Below are positions 40,553 to 48,267 of a DNA stretch of 64,000 nucleotides, one piece after another (the stretch's first letter is position 1; each line of letters starts with the position of its first letter). Under the pieces are notes generated by a model that worked only from the letters and a program-made list of their open reading frames with translations, did no database searches and was not told the DNA's origin. Position numbers and translations under genes: made by a program. Origin of the DNA: Rhodobacter aestuarii (GTDB lineage Bacteria > Pseudomonadota > Alphaproteobacteria > Rhodobacterales > Rhodobacteraceae); contig NZ_FTOG01000009.1 of the NCBI RefSeq assembly GCF_900156655.1, forward strand, positions 62,001 through 126,000. Reading direction: 5' to 3'.

Positions 40553-41068
40553 CTATTGCCCCTTATCTGCCAGACGCGCCAGCAACACGAGCGTCTGCTC
40601 GCCCGTCATTTGCATCGTGCAAAACGCCCAAGCCGGGCCACTGCCGGTGCCACCGCCCCATTGGCTCACCTCATAGGTGCAAGCCGCATCGCGATAGGCG
40701 ATCCATGCGCGCTGCATCTCTTGCAGTGCAGGCGCCATTTGCGGCACCGAACTGCCCAGATCGGCCATGTCGGCATCTTGCGCCTTTTCGACCGCCATCA
40801 AGGATTGATAGGCCGCGTTGAGCCGCGCATCCCAATCATCATGCTCGAACCCGGCGCAAAGGCCCATCCCGGCATTGGAGGCGCCTTCGGGCGTGGCCTG
40901 CATGCAGGCATCAGCCGCCTTCCCGATACAGTCGCGCCGCGCCTCGGGGACCGTATTCGCCAAACACCTGTCAAGCACTTGACCGTCGTAATGGATCGGG
41001 AAAGCCTCATCGGCTTGGGCGGTCAGGGGAAAAGCCGCAAGGACGGCGCAGAAAAATGACTTATACAT
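40553..41068 (-). CDS. Exported LprI-like (DUF1311) protein
   Basis: A 171-aa protein with a signal peptide (cleavage near AQA at about residue 19). The C-terminal half has the LprI/DUF1311 pattern WDARLNAAYQSLM ... LQEMQRAWIAYRDAAC with several cysteines for disulfides (C35, C47, C55, C71 and later). Family members are periplasmic and some inhibit lysozyme, but most are uncharacterised. Its place between liuA and liuB, overlapping liuA by 1 nt, is unusual for an envelope protein. Confidence 0.82.
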   Translation of the reverse strand: MYKSFFCAVLAAFPLTAQADEAFPIHYDGQVLDRCLANTVPEARRDCIGKAADACMQATPEGASNAGMGLCAGFEHDDWDARLNAAYQSLMAVEKAQDADMADLGSSVPQMAPALQEMQRAWIAYRDAACTYEVSQWGGGTGSGPAWAFCTMQMTGEQTLVLLARLADKGQ

Positions 41069-42228
41069 CAGATCGCTCCTATGAGTTCGCGTCCGATGAG
41101 CATACGCCGAATTTCGCTCGTGCCTGCGCCGATCTCCATCAATTTCGCATCGCGGAAAAGCCGTGAAACCACGGTGTCATTCAAGAACCCGGCGCCGCCA
41201 AGCGCCTGCACCGCCTGATGCGCCTGCACCATCGCCTGTTCAGAGGCGTAAAGCACCGTTGCGGCCGCGTCTTGGCGGGTGACCTCGCCCCGATCACAGG
41301 CCTTGGCCACCTCATAGGTGTAAGCGCGCGCGGTGTTGGTCGCGACATACATATCGGCGATCTTCGCCTGCATAAGTTGGAAATTGCCAATCGGCTGGCC
41401 GAATTGGTGCCGCTCTTTCGCGTAAGGAACGACCTCATCAAGGCAGGCCATCATGATGCCCGTGCCGATGCCCGACAGCACGACGCGCTCATAGTCGAGC
41501 CCCGACATTAGCACCCGCACGCCCTTGCCCTCTTGGCCGAGCACGTTTTCCGCAGGCACTTCGCAATTGTCGAAAAAGAGCTGCGCTGTGTTCGATCCGC
41601 GCATCCCGAGCTTGTCAAAATGTTGCGAAGTGGAAAATCCGGCCATCCCCTTTTCAACGATGAAAGCGGTGATGCCTTTGGAGCCCGCCTCGGGGTCGGT
41701 CTTGGCATAAACCACCAAAGTATCGGCGTCGCAGCCATTGGTGATCCAGTATTTATGGCCGTTGAGAATGTAGACATCGCCGCGCTTTTCGGCGCGCAAC
41801 TTCATACCCACCACATCGGAGCCCGCGCCGCTTTCGCTCATTGCCAGCGCACCGATTTTGGCCCCCGTCACCAGATCGGGGAGGTATTTTTGCTTTTGCG
41901 CCGCGCTGCCATTCAGCTTCAACTGATTGACGCAAAGGTTTGAATGAGCACCATAAGATAGCGAAATGCTGGCAGAGACGCGGGCGATTTCTTCGGTCGC
42001 CACCACATGCGCCAGATAGCCCATGCCAGAACCGCCGTAGTCTTCGGGAACAGTGACCCCCAAAAGGCCTAATTCACCCATTTCTGCCCAAAGTTCATTG
42101 GGGAAGAGGTTGTCTTTGTCCACTTTTGCGGCAATCGGGGCCAGCCGGTCACGCGCCCAGCCCTGCACCATATCGCGCAGCGCACCAATGTCTTCCCCCA
42201 GATCAAACCGCATCGATCCTGCGAACAT
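41068..42228 (-). CDS. liuA: Isovaleryl-CoA dehydrogenase
   Basis: A 386-aa FAD-dependent acyl-CoA dehydrogenase, first enzyme after isovaleryl-CoA in leucine breakdown. Family motifs [20 protein letters not shown] and the C-terminal region [23 protein letters not shown] are present. The start [13 protein letters not shown] at 42228 was chosen for its match to the usual N-terminus and a strong GGGGAGGAG ribosome binding site; a frame reaching 42276 is less likely. It is the first gene of the liu operon. Confidence 0.93.
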   Translation of the reverse strand: MFAGSMRFDLGEDIGALRDMVQGWARDRLAPIAAKVDKDNLFPNELWAEMGELGLLGVTVPEDYGGSGMGYLAHVVATEEIARVSASISLSYGAHSNLCVNQLKLNGSAAQKQKYLPDLVTGAKIGALAMSESGAGSDVVGMKLRAEKRGDVYILNGHKYWITNGCDADTLVVYAKTDPEAGSKGITAFIVEKGMAGFSTSQHFDKLGMRGSNTAQLFFDNCEVPAENVLGQEGKGVRVLMSGLDYERVVLSGIGTGIMMACLDEVVPYAKERHQFGQPIGNFQLMQAKIADMYVATNTARAYTYEVAKACDRGEVTRQDAAATVLYASEQAMVQAHQAVQALGGAGFLNDTVVSRLFRDAKLMEIGAGTSEIRRMLIGRELIGAI

Positions 42229-42261
42229 CCTCTCCTCCCCAGAGCTATGAACCGCCATTAC

Positions 42262-42275
42262 TGAACGAATGTTCA
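42262..42275. promoter_or_regulatory. Inverted-repeat operator at the liuA promoter
   Basis: TGAAC-GAAT-GTTCA is a 5-4-5 inverted repeat lying directly downstream of the predicted liuA -10 box, over the expected transcript start (near 42269). That position fits a repressor, and the form is TetR-like. No regulator gene is nearby. A second inverted repeat (TGACG-GTA-CGTCA) lies at 42330-42342, between liuA and the small plus-strand gene. Confidence 0.5.
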
Positions 42276-42305
42276 TTTATGGGAAGGGGAAACCGATTCC
42301 GTCAA
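42276..42305 (-). promoter_or_regulatory. Candidate promoter of the liu operon
   Basis: On the minus strand TTGACG (42305-42300) and CATAAA (42281-42276) are 18 nt apart, in keeping with a sigma-70-type promoter. It gives a leader of about 41 nt before liuA. Confidence 0.5.
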
Positions 42306-42461
42306 GCACGGCAAAGGGGCAAGGGAAATTGACGGTACGTCACACGCCTTTTGGATAGGTCGTGCACTTTTGCGTTAACAGGCTACCCTCTCGATTCAAG
42401 GAAGGCCCAGAAATTTTTGGTAAATAACGATAAAAGGGACATTCCGACGACCGAGGACGCC

Positions 42462-42689
42462 GTGAGCACGATCGCCAAAGCCAGTCAGCACGCTTGGATG
42501 TATGCCGTGCTCATCGAAATGAATGATTATTGCCGCAACGAGGGCCTGGAAGAAGTGGCAGCTTCGCTCCAACAAGCCATCGAACGGATGGAGCCGGTGG
42601 TGTTTCCCCGTATTTCTCTGGGCCGGACGTTGGCGGAGTGCACCCCTGTACGCTCTGCCGAAGTGGTGAGTTTCCCCTCGCCCCGCTGA
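42462..42689 (+). CDS. Small protein of unknown function between the liu operon and the phosphorelay locus
   Basis: A 75-aa protein from a GTG start at 42462 with a GAGG ribosome binding site 5 nt upstream. It is mostly helical (STIAKASQHAWMYAVLIEMNDYCRNEG...LQQAIERMEP). The frame is open further upstream, and a TTG at 42417 is an alternative start (90 aa). It is followed by a good terminator, which supports it being a real independent gene. I do not recognise a family. Confidence 0.6.
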   Translation: MSTIAKASQHAWMYAVLIEMNDYCRNEGLEEVAASLQQAIERMEPVVFPRISLGRTLAECTPVRSAEVVSFPSPR

Positions 42690-42760
42690 AACCGAATTTC
42701 CGGCTCTCGCCGTCCCAACCAGAGGTCCGGGAACCCGCCGATAAACTCGATCCGGCGGCA

Positions 42761-42796
42761 GGAGGCGGTGTCCCAGGCACCGCCTCCGCTAATTTT
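42761..42796 (+). terminator. Rho-independent terminator of the small plus-strand gene
   Basis: A perfect 10-bp stem (GGAGGCGGTG at 42761-42770, CACCGCCTCC at 42778-42787) with a 7-nt loop, followed by GCTAATTTT on the plus strand. It also lies just beyond the 3' end of the minus-strand response regulator, where it has no T-tract. Confidence 0.65.
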
Positions 42797-42829
42797 CGCG
42801 AATGCGCAATCACACCAAAAAACGGAAAA

Positions 42830-43432
42830 TCAGAACCAGTGATGTTCCCGCGCGATCATCGCGGCATGGGTGCGGTTACGCGCCCCGATCTTGCGGGTCA
42901 GTGTGCGCACATGCAGCTTCACGGTGACTTCCTGAAGATCCATTTCGCGCGCGATTTCTTTATTGGTGCGGCCCGCACAAATGCCCCGCAACACCTCGGT
43001 TTCACGCGGCGACAAGCCGCCCATCGTGGGCGCATCATCTTGCTTGAGGAAATCGAAGGGCGCGAAGACGGAGCCAGAGGCCATCAGCGTCACCGCCCCA
43101 ATGATCGAGCGCGCGGGCAGAGCCTTCGGCACAAAGCCAATCGCGCCTTCATCCAGCGCCTCACGCGCCGCAGCGGGCCGCGCCACGCCGGAAATGATCG
43201 CCACCGCCTGATCGGGGTATTGACGTTTCATTTCGGTCAGGCCCCGCAGCCCATCCATTCCGGGCATATCATAATCGAGCAGCACAAGATCAAAGGGCCC
43301 ACGGGCCGCCACCTCTTCAAGCGCCTCCGAAAGGTTCCCGGCCACATCGACTTCTTCGCATCCGCCGGACCGCAGCAGCGCAGCAATGGCGTCGCGCACA
43401 AGGTCATGGTCGTCGGCAATCAACAGTTTCAC
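42830..43432 (-). CDS. NarL/FixJ-type response regulator
   Basis: A 200-aa two-domain transcription factor: N-terminal receiver with acidic pocket ADDHD and phosphoacceptor aspartate in LVLLDYDMPGMDG (residue 53 with this start), and a LuxR-type helix-turn-helix (LSPRETEVLRGICAGRTNKEIAREM..VTVKLHVRTLTRK, split here). The start GTG at 43432 was preferred because GGAGGT lies 6 nt upstream; a GTG two codons earlier is possible. It is divergent from the secreted protein and hybrid kinase genes and is the likely output of their phosphorelay. Confidence 0.9.
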   Translation of the reverse strand: MKLLIADDHDLVRDAIAALLRSGGCEEVDVAGNLSEALEEVAARGPFDLVLLDYDMPGMDGLRGLTEMKRQYPDQAVAIISGVARPAAAREALDEGAIGFVPKALPARSIIGAVTLMASGSVFAPFDFLKQDDAPTMGGLSPRETEVLRGICAGRTNKEIAREMDLQEVTVKLHVRTLTRKIGARNRTHAAMIAREHHWF

Positions 43433-43711
43433 GCCCACCTCCGATATTTTTTCTTCAGCCCCCCGGCCACGATTGCGACGTTTACCCTACCCATGGCCCC
43501 CAGCCATCCTTTTCGTATTCTTAAAGAACTAGAGCCATTGCAAGCGAACGCTGGGACTGTTTTGCGCATTCTCGCCCTAATCACCAGATATACCACCCAA
43601 GGTAGAAGAAACGCCATACTTTGGCATAAGTCTTTATTCTTTTTCCTAGGTGGTGCATCAAAGGCTCTGTGTAAGACTCCTGCGATCATGCGTGTTCGAG
43701 GGGGGAGAAGA
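43433..43711. promoter_or_regulatory. Divergent promoter region of the phosphorelay locus
   Basis: This gap of about 280 nt between divergent genes is clearly AT-richer than the window average between about 43500 and 43690. It includes a perfect 11-nt palindrome TTCTTAAAGAA (43518-43528) that could be a regulator site. No convincing -35/-10 pair could be chosen. It probably holds promoters in both directions. Confidence 0.4.
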
Positions 43712-44326
43712 GTGCGCAGTTTGAAAATTTGGGCGTTTACCATCGCTTTTGTGTGTTTGTTGGTTGGTACAGGGCTGGGTCTGCCCTTGCCCGCAACAGT
43801 TGCACGCGCGCAAACCGCCTTGCCCCAAGATATTGGCAGCGACGCGGCACTGGCACCGCTGATGCAACCGCAAGGCCCGGTGCTTTTGACCGTGCAAGGC
43901 GCGCTGGCCGTCAGCAATGCCGTGGCCTCCTCGGTTGGCGATGCCCCCCCGCTGCGGCAAGCCCGATTTGATGACCAGATGCTCGCTGAAATGCCGCGCA
44001 ACAGCTTTTCTACCTCGACGATCTGGACCCGCGGCGTGATTGAGTTTGAAGGGGTCGATTTGCTCACCCTGATGAACCGGCTCGGCGTGACCGAGGGGCG
44101 GCTGCGCATTCGCGCCATCAATGACTACATCGCAGAGATTCCCGTGGACGAATTGCGCCCCGGCAGCCCGCTTTTGGCGGACCGGCGCGATGGCCAGCCA
44201 ATGTCGATCCGGGAAAAGGGGCCACTTTGGTTGGTCTATCCTTATGATAGCTTGCCAGAGTATCGCAATGAGGTGGCCTATGCGCGCTCTGTGTGGCAGG
44301 TGGACCGTATCGAGGTTCTCCCTTAG
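43712..44326 (+). CDS. Exported protein resembling a molybdopterin-binding-fold domain, cysteine-free when mature
   Basis: A 204-aa protein from a GTG start with a GGGGAG ribosome binding site just upstream; an ATG at 43688 is an alternative start. The N-terminus is a signal peptide or membrane anchor (residues about 4-30, cut near ARA). The mature part resembles the oxidoreductase molybdopterin-binding domain (strands VLLTVQGALAV, TRGVIEFEGVDLLTLMNRL, RAINDYIAEIPVDEL, and a C-terminal SVWQVDRIEVL). It has no cysteine, so the molybdenum ligand is missing and enzymatic use of the cofactor is doubtful. It precedes the hybrid kinase by 60 nt, so a sensing role for that kinase is inferred. Confidence 0.7.
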   Translation: MRSLKIWAFTIAFVCLLVGTGLGLPLPATVARAQTALPQDIGSDAALAPLMQPQGPVLLTVQGALAVSNAVASSVGDAPPLRQARFDDQMLAEMPRNSFSTSTIWTRGVIEFEGVDLLTLMNRLGVTEGRLRIRAINDYIAEIPVDELRPGSPLLADRRDGQPMSIREKGPLWLVYPYDSLPEYRNEVAYARSVWQVDRIEVLP

Positions 44327-44386
44327 AGTGCCCGGCGCACGCGCGCTGTTCCACCGCCCCTTCAACCAAGGCTTGGCCGAAGTCTG

Positions 44387-47341
44387 ATGTCCGACACCTC
44401 AAACCCTTTTCGCGAACGCCCGCAGGTTTGGCGCAATCTCCTGTTCGCGGGTCTTGTGGTGTTGATTTTTGGCGCTGTGGCGGGGCTCTACCGCTACGGC
44501 GTTTCGGTGCGCAGTGAGATTGACACGCTCGCCATCGCCAATTCCGATAGTTTGCAATGGACGCTGGCGCAGCTTGAGGTCGAGTATTTTCACCTTGAGG
44601 CGGCGATGACGCGCGCCGATCCGGCAGTGCCGAAAACGCTAAGCGATCTTTCGCGGGATTTCGATATTTTCTATGCCCGCGTGAATACGATCAGAGAGGG
44701 CAAAGGGTTCCGCGAGGTTCTGACCTCGGCGCCTGCGATCACTGCGATCACCCGGATTGCGACCTATACCGATACGACCGCAAAGATTTTCGATGCTGGC
44801 CCCGAAGCGCTGACAGAAGCCCTGCCCACGCTGCGCGACGCGACGGACGAGATCATGCCGATCGTGCGGGACCTCTCGCTCGGCGGTGTGCGCGCCTTTG
44901 CCGAACGCTCGATGGCGCAGCGCGAACAGGTTTTCGCCTCGCTGATCCGGCTCGCGAGCCTGACCGCCGCGCTACTCGTGACGCTGTCGGGGGGCTTTGT
45001 CGCGACATGGTGGCTTTGGCGCTATGGCCGCAACCAGACCCGCTCGCTTTATTTCGCGAAAGCACGGCTTGAAGCCGTGATTTCCACCTCGATTGACGCG
45101 GTGATCGTGGTCGACCAAGAAGCCCGCGTCGTGGAGTTTAACGGCGCGGCGGAAAAGGTCTTTGGCTACAGCCGGAACGAGGCCATCGGCGCGCCGATGA
45201 CCGATCTGATTGTGCCGCATCATATGAAAACGGCGCATGATGCCGGGTTCAAACGCTACCGTGCGGGCGGCGTGCCGCGGATTGCGGGCCATGGGCTGAT
45301 CGGGTTGCAAGCGCGCCGCAAGAACGGCGATCTGTTCCCGGCAGAGCTGTCTGTCACCGCGACACGGATCGGCAAACACGAGATTTTCGTGGGCTATCTG
45401 CGCGACATCACCGACCGGGTGGCCGCAGAGCAAGAATTGATCGACGCGCGCGACCAAGCAATGGCGGGCGAGCGGGCGCAATCGGAATTCGTGGCGGTGA
45501 TGAGCCATGAAATGCGCAACCCGCTCAACGGGCTTTTGGGCACCGTCGATTTGTTGAGCGAAACCGAGCTTGACGATACCCAGCGCCGCTTTGTGGATTC
45601 GATGCAAAAGGCCGGGGAAATCCTGCTGAGCCACGTCAACAACACGCTTGATGTGGAACGGCTCGATGCCGGGAAATTCTCGCTCACGCGCGCGCCCTTT
45701 GCGCCCATCGCACTCGCAGATGAGGTGGTGCAGATGCAATCGGGCACGGCAGCCGCGCGCGGCAACCAGTTGATCGCCCATGTCGAAGGTGATCTGCCCA
45801 CCGCGGTTGAGGGCGATGCACTGCGCATCCGGCAGGTGCTGATCAACCTCGTCGGCAATGCGATCAAATTCACCGAAAACGGCACCGTCTCGATCGAGGT
45901 GGAATATCATCGCGATCAGGGGCTTTTGGAATATCGGGTGATCGACACCGGCGTTGGTATTCCGCCCGACCAGACCGAGCGGATTTTCGATGACTTCGTG
46001 ACGCTCGACCCGGAATTGTCGCGCGAGGCGACAGGCACCGGCTTGGGGCTTTCGATTGCGCGCCGTCTTGTGCGGGCGATGCGCGGCGAAATTGGCGTTG
46101 AAAGCGAAGAGGGCAAAGGCTCTGCCTTCTGGATTACCGTCCCCGTCCCGGTGGTTTTGTCGATGCCCGAAGAGCTGACGCACCCGCCCAGAGATCTGGA
46201 CCTCACGGTGCCGCCGCGCCCGCAGGCCCCGCTCAAATGGGGTGATGAGCCGGAACCGACGATCCATGTTTCGGCGGATGCGCCGCTGGTGCTCAAACCG
46301 CGCCGCCCCCTGCCGCCGCCCGATGCCGCTGCCGTGCCCCCCTGCAGCATGGGCACCGATGGCAAACCGCATCTGCAAGGCCCGGTCGAAGTGTTGGTGG
46401 TGGAAGACAATGACATCAACCGCGTCGTGCTTTGCGAAATGCTGCGCCGGGGGGGCCACAAGTTTGACGAAGCCCGCGACGGGCGCGAAGGTGTTGAGGC
46501 CGCAGAGAAACATCGCTTTGACGTGATCTTGATCGACCTCAATATGCCGCGCATGAACGGGATTGAAGCGACCGAGGCGATCCGTGCGGGCAATGGCCCG
46601 AACAAGCACACGCCGGTGATTGCGGTGACCGCCAACGTTCTGCCCGAGGCGCGAGCGCGGCTTGAGGCTGCCGGGGTCTGCCGGGTGATCTCCAAACCGA
46701 TCACGCGCAAAATTCTTGAGCAAGTTCTGTCGGATGAGCTGTGCGAAAGCCGGATGGCGATGGCCGCGCAACCCGTCCCTGCCCCCGCGCCAGCCACAGC
46801 CACGCCCCCCGCGACCGCAGCAGAGCCGCTAACGCTGCGCCCGCTCAGCCCCGCGCCCGCCGCCCCCAAAGCCGCCCCGCCGCGCATTGCGCCCGGCCGC
46901 AGCCCCGCCGGAGGCTCCCCCGCGAAGGCGCCTGCCGCCGATGCGCCGCTTCTCAACATCGAAACCCATACCGATCTGGCACAATCTTTGGGTGAAGAGC
47001 TGATGGCGCAAACCCTGCGCCAATTCCTCAGTGAGGCGGAGACGATGTTGCCGCGCCTTACCATTGCTGCGGCACAGGCCGAACCTGCCGCGACGGCCGC
47101 GCTTGCGCATAAACTCGCAGGCTCCGCCGCGTTGATGGGCGCTGAGCGTCTCCACCGCACGCTTAAGGCCATCGACACACCGCTGCGCCACGCTGTGCCC
47201 GGTGCGACGCCCCCCGACCCGGTGGTGGCTGCGCTGATCGCTTTGCCAGCGGTCTGGTCCACCACTCGCGCCCGGGTTGCGCCTATCCAAAGTGCGAAAA
47301 TCCCACCACAAAGAGAAAATCAAGCTGGGGCAGAGGCATAA
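44387..47341 (+). CDS. Hybrid histidine kinase with PAS, REC and HPt domains
   Basis: A 984-aa inner-membrane sensor kinase. Order: TM1 (about 18-38), a periplasmic region (about 39-180), TM2 (about 190-212), PAS (about 222-345), dimerisation helix with the phosphorylated histidine H374 (VMSHEMRNPLNG), ATPase domain (NLVGNAIKFTENG; GTGLGLSIARRL), a proline-rich linker, a receiver with D717 (VILIDLNMPRMNG), an Ala/Pro-rich linker (about 785-850) and an HPt domain with H908 (ALAHKLAGSAALMG). All four phosphotransfer sites of a His-Asp-His-Asp relay are present except the final receiver, which the divergent NarL-type regulator (42830) can supply. Confidence 0.93.
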   Translation: MSDTSNPFRERPQVWRNLLFAGLVVLIFGAVAGLYRYGVSVRSEIDTLAIANSDSLQWTLAQLEVEYFHLEAAMTRADPAVPKTLSDLSRDFDIFYARVNTIREGKGFREVLTSAPAITAITRIATYTDTTAKIFDAGPEALTEALPTLRDATDEIMPIVRDLSLGGVRAFAERSMAQREQVFASLIRLASLTAALLVTLSGGFVATWWLWRYGRNQTRSLYFAKARLEAVISTSIDAVIVVDQEARVVEFNGAAEKVFGYSRNEAIGAPMTDLIVPHHMKTAHDAGFKRYRAGGVPRIAGHGLIGLQARRKNGDLFPAELSVTATRIGKHEIFVGYLRDITDRVAAEQELIDARDQAMAGERAQSEFVAVMSHEMRNPLNGLLGTVDLLSETELDDTQRRFVDSMQKAGEILLSHVNNTLDVERLDAGKFSLTRAPFAPIALADEVVQMQSGTAAARGNQLIAHVEGDLPTAVEGDALRIRQVLINLVGNAIKFTENGTVSIEVEYHRDQGLLEYRVIDTGVGIPPDQTERIFDDFVTLDPELSREATGTGLGLSIARRLVRAMRGEIGVESEEGKGSAFWITVPVPVVLSMPEELTHPPRDLDLTVPPRPQAPLKWGDEPEPTIHVSADAPLVLKPRRPLPPPDAAAVPPCSMGTDGKPHLQGPVEVLVVEDNDINRVVLCEMLRRGGHKFDEARDGREGVEAAEKHRFDVILIDLNMPRMNGIEATEAIRAGNGPNKHTPVIAVTANVLPEARARLEAAGVCRVISKPITRKILEQVLSDELCESRMAMAAQPVPAPAPATATPPATAAEPLTLRPLSPAPAAPKAAPPRIAPGRSPAGGSPAKAPAADAPLLNIETHTDLAQSLGEELMAQTLRQFLSEAETMLPRLTIAAAQAEPAATAALAHKLAGSAALMGAERLHRTLKAIDTPLRHAVPGATPPDPVVAALIALPAVWSTTRARVAPIQSAKIPPQRENQAGAEA

Positions 47342-47478
47342 ACGAAGGGATTAAAGCTGATTTTCTACCTTTAGCCGTGTGAAACTATACTTATGAGTGT
47401 ATCGCCACACCTCCGACACATTGTTGAATTTCCCTAACGCCAGTTAACCTTGCACAGAGGTTAAGGAAGGAAATTCCC

Positions 47479-48267
47479 ATGGTCTGGCTCCATATCACCC
47501 CGCACCCCGCGCAAAACGGTTCTGCGCTCGGTCCGTGGCTCGGCCGTGTGATCGCGCGTCTGCGCGCCCCCTTCTCGACCTCCGCGCCCCCGGCTGGCCG
47601 CACGCATGCAGAGCGCGCCGCCTACAATCGGGGGTTTAGCGAAGGGTTCAGCGCGGGCTTCACCCGTGTTGCCCCCCTGAGCCGGTTGCCGATGCCCTCG
47701 GCCCCGGCAAATATCGCGGAACTCTCCTCCGAGCATTCCCCCGAGGCGGCCCCCACCGCCGAGTTCTCCGCGACGAGCAGCACCACCCAACTGGCTTCGG
47801 CGTCGTCTGTCCGGGCGGCGCCGAAATTCCACGCCGTGGATGCGGATGAAATTTCTCTTGTTCTGCTTCTGTCGCGGCGCGCGGGCTCTGAATTGCCCTG
47901 CATCGAGTGGATTTCGGAACATGGCCTGCCGTTCCGCCGGATCGCCGCGCTGCAGCCCACCTCGCCGATCTGGTCGGCGCCGCATGGGGCGCTGCTGTTG
48001 GTGGACCTTGATACGCTGGGTGGCGTGGCGGTGATGGCCGAAAGCCTGATGCGGCTGCGCGAAGGCCGCCCCGACATTTCGATCGTGCTTCTGTCTGAGG
48101 AAGTCGCGGGCCATGATTTCGGTCTGGAGCGTCTGGCGCTCGCCGATATCACGCTGCGCCTGCCCTGTGCTTTCGCGAGCTTCGAATTCGCGCTGGCCGA
48201 AGCGCCGATCAACAACGCCATCTGGCAAGAGCGTATGGCCGAAGCCAGCATGGCCTCGGGCAATTAA
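47479..48267 (+). CDS. Protein with a degenerate receiver-like domain, downstream of the hybrid kinase
   Basis: A 262-aa protein with a strong AAGGAAGG ribosome binding site. The first 120 residues are low-complexity (Ser/Ala/Pro) and include a NRGFSEGFSAGF stretch. Residues about 120-250 look like a divergent receiver: beta-1 SLVLLLSRR lacks the usual acidic pair, beta-3 LLLVDLDTLGG retains aspartates (D176, D178), and the beta-5 region reads LRLPCAF where a Lys-Pro is expected. Phosphorylation is therefore uncertain. It is co-oriented with the kinase and converges on the DegT gene with a 4-nt overlap of the ends. Confidence 0.65.
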   Translation: MVWLHITPHPAQNGSALGPWLGRVIARLRAPFSTSAPPAGRTHAERAAYNRGFSEGFSAGFTRVAPLSRLPMPSAPANIAELSSEHSPEAAPTAEFSATSSTTQLASASSVRAAPKFHAVDADEISLVLLLSRRAGSELPCIEWISEHGLPFRRIAALQPTSPIWSAPHGALLLVDLDTLGGVAVMAESLMRLREGRPDISIVLLSEEVAGHDFGLERLALADITLRLPCAFASFEFALAEAPINNAIWQERMAEASMASGN

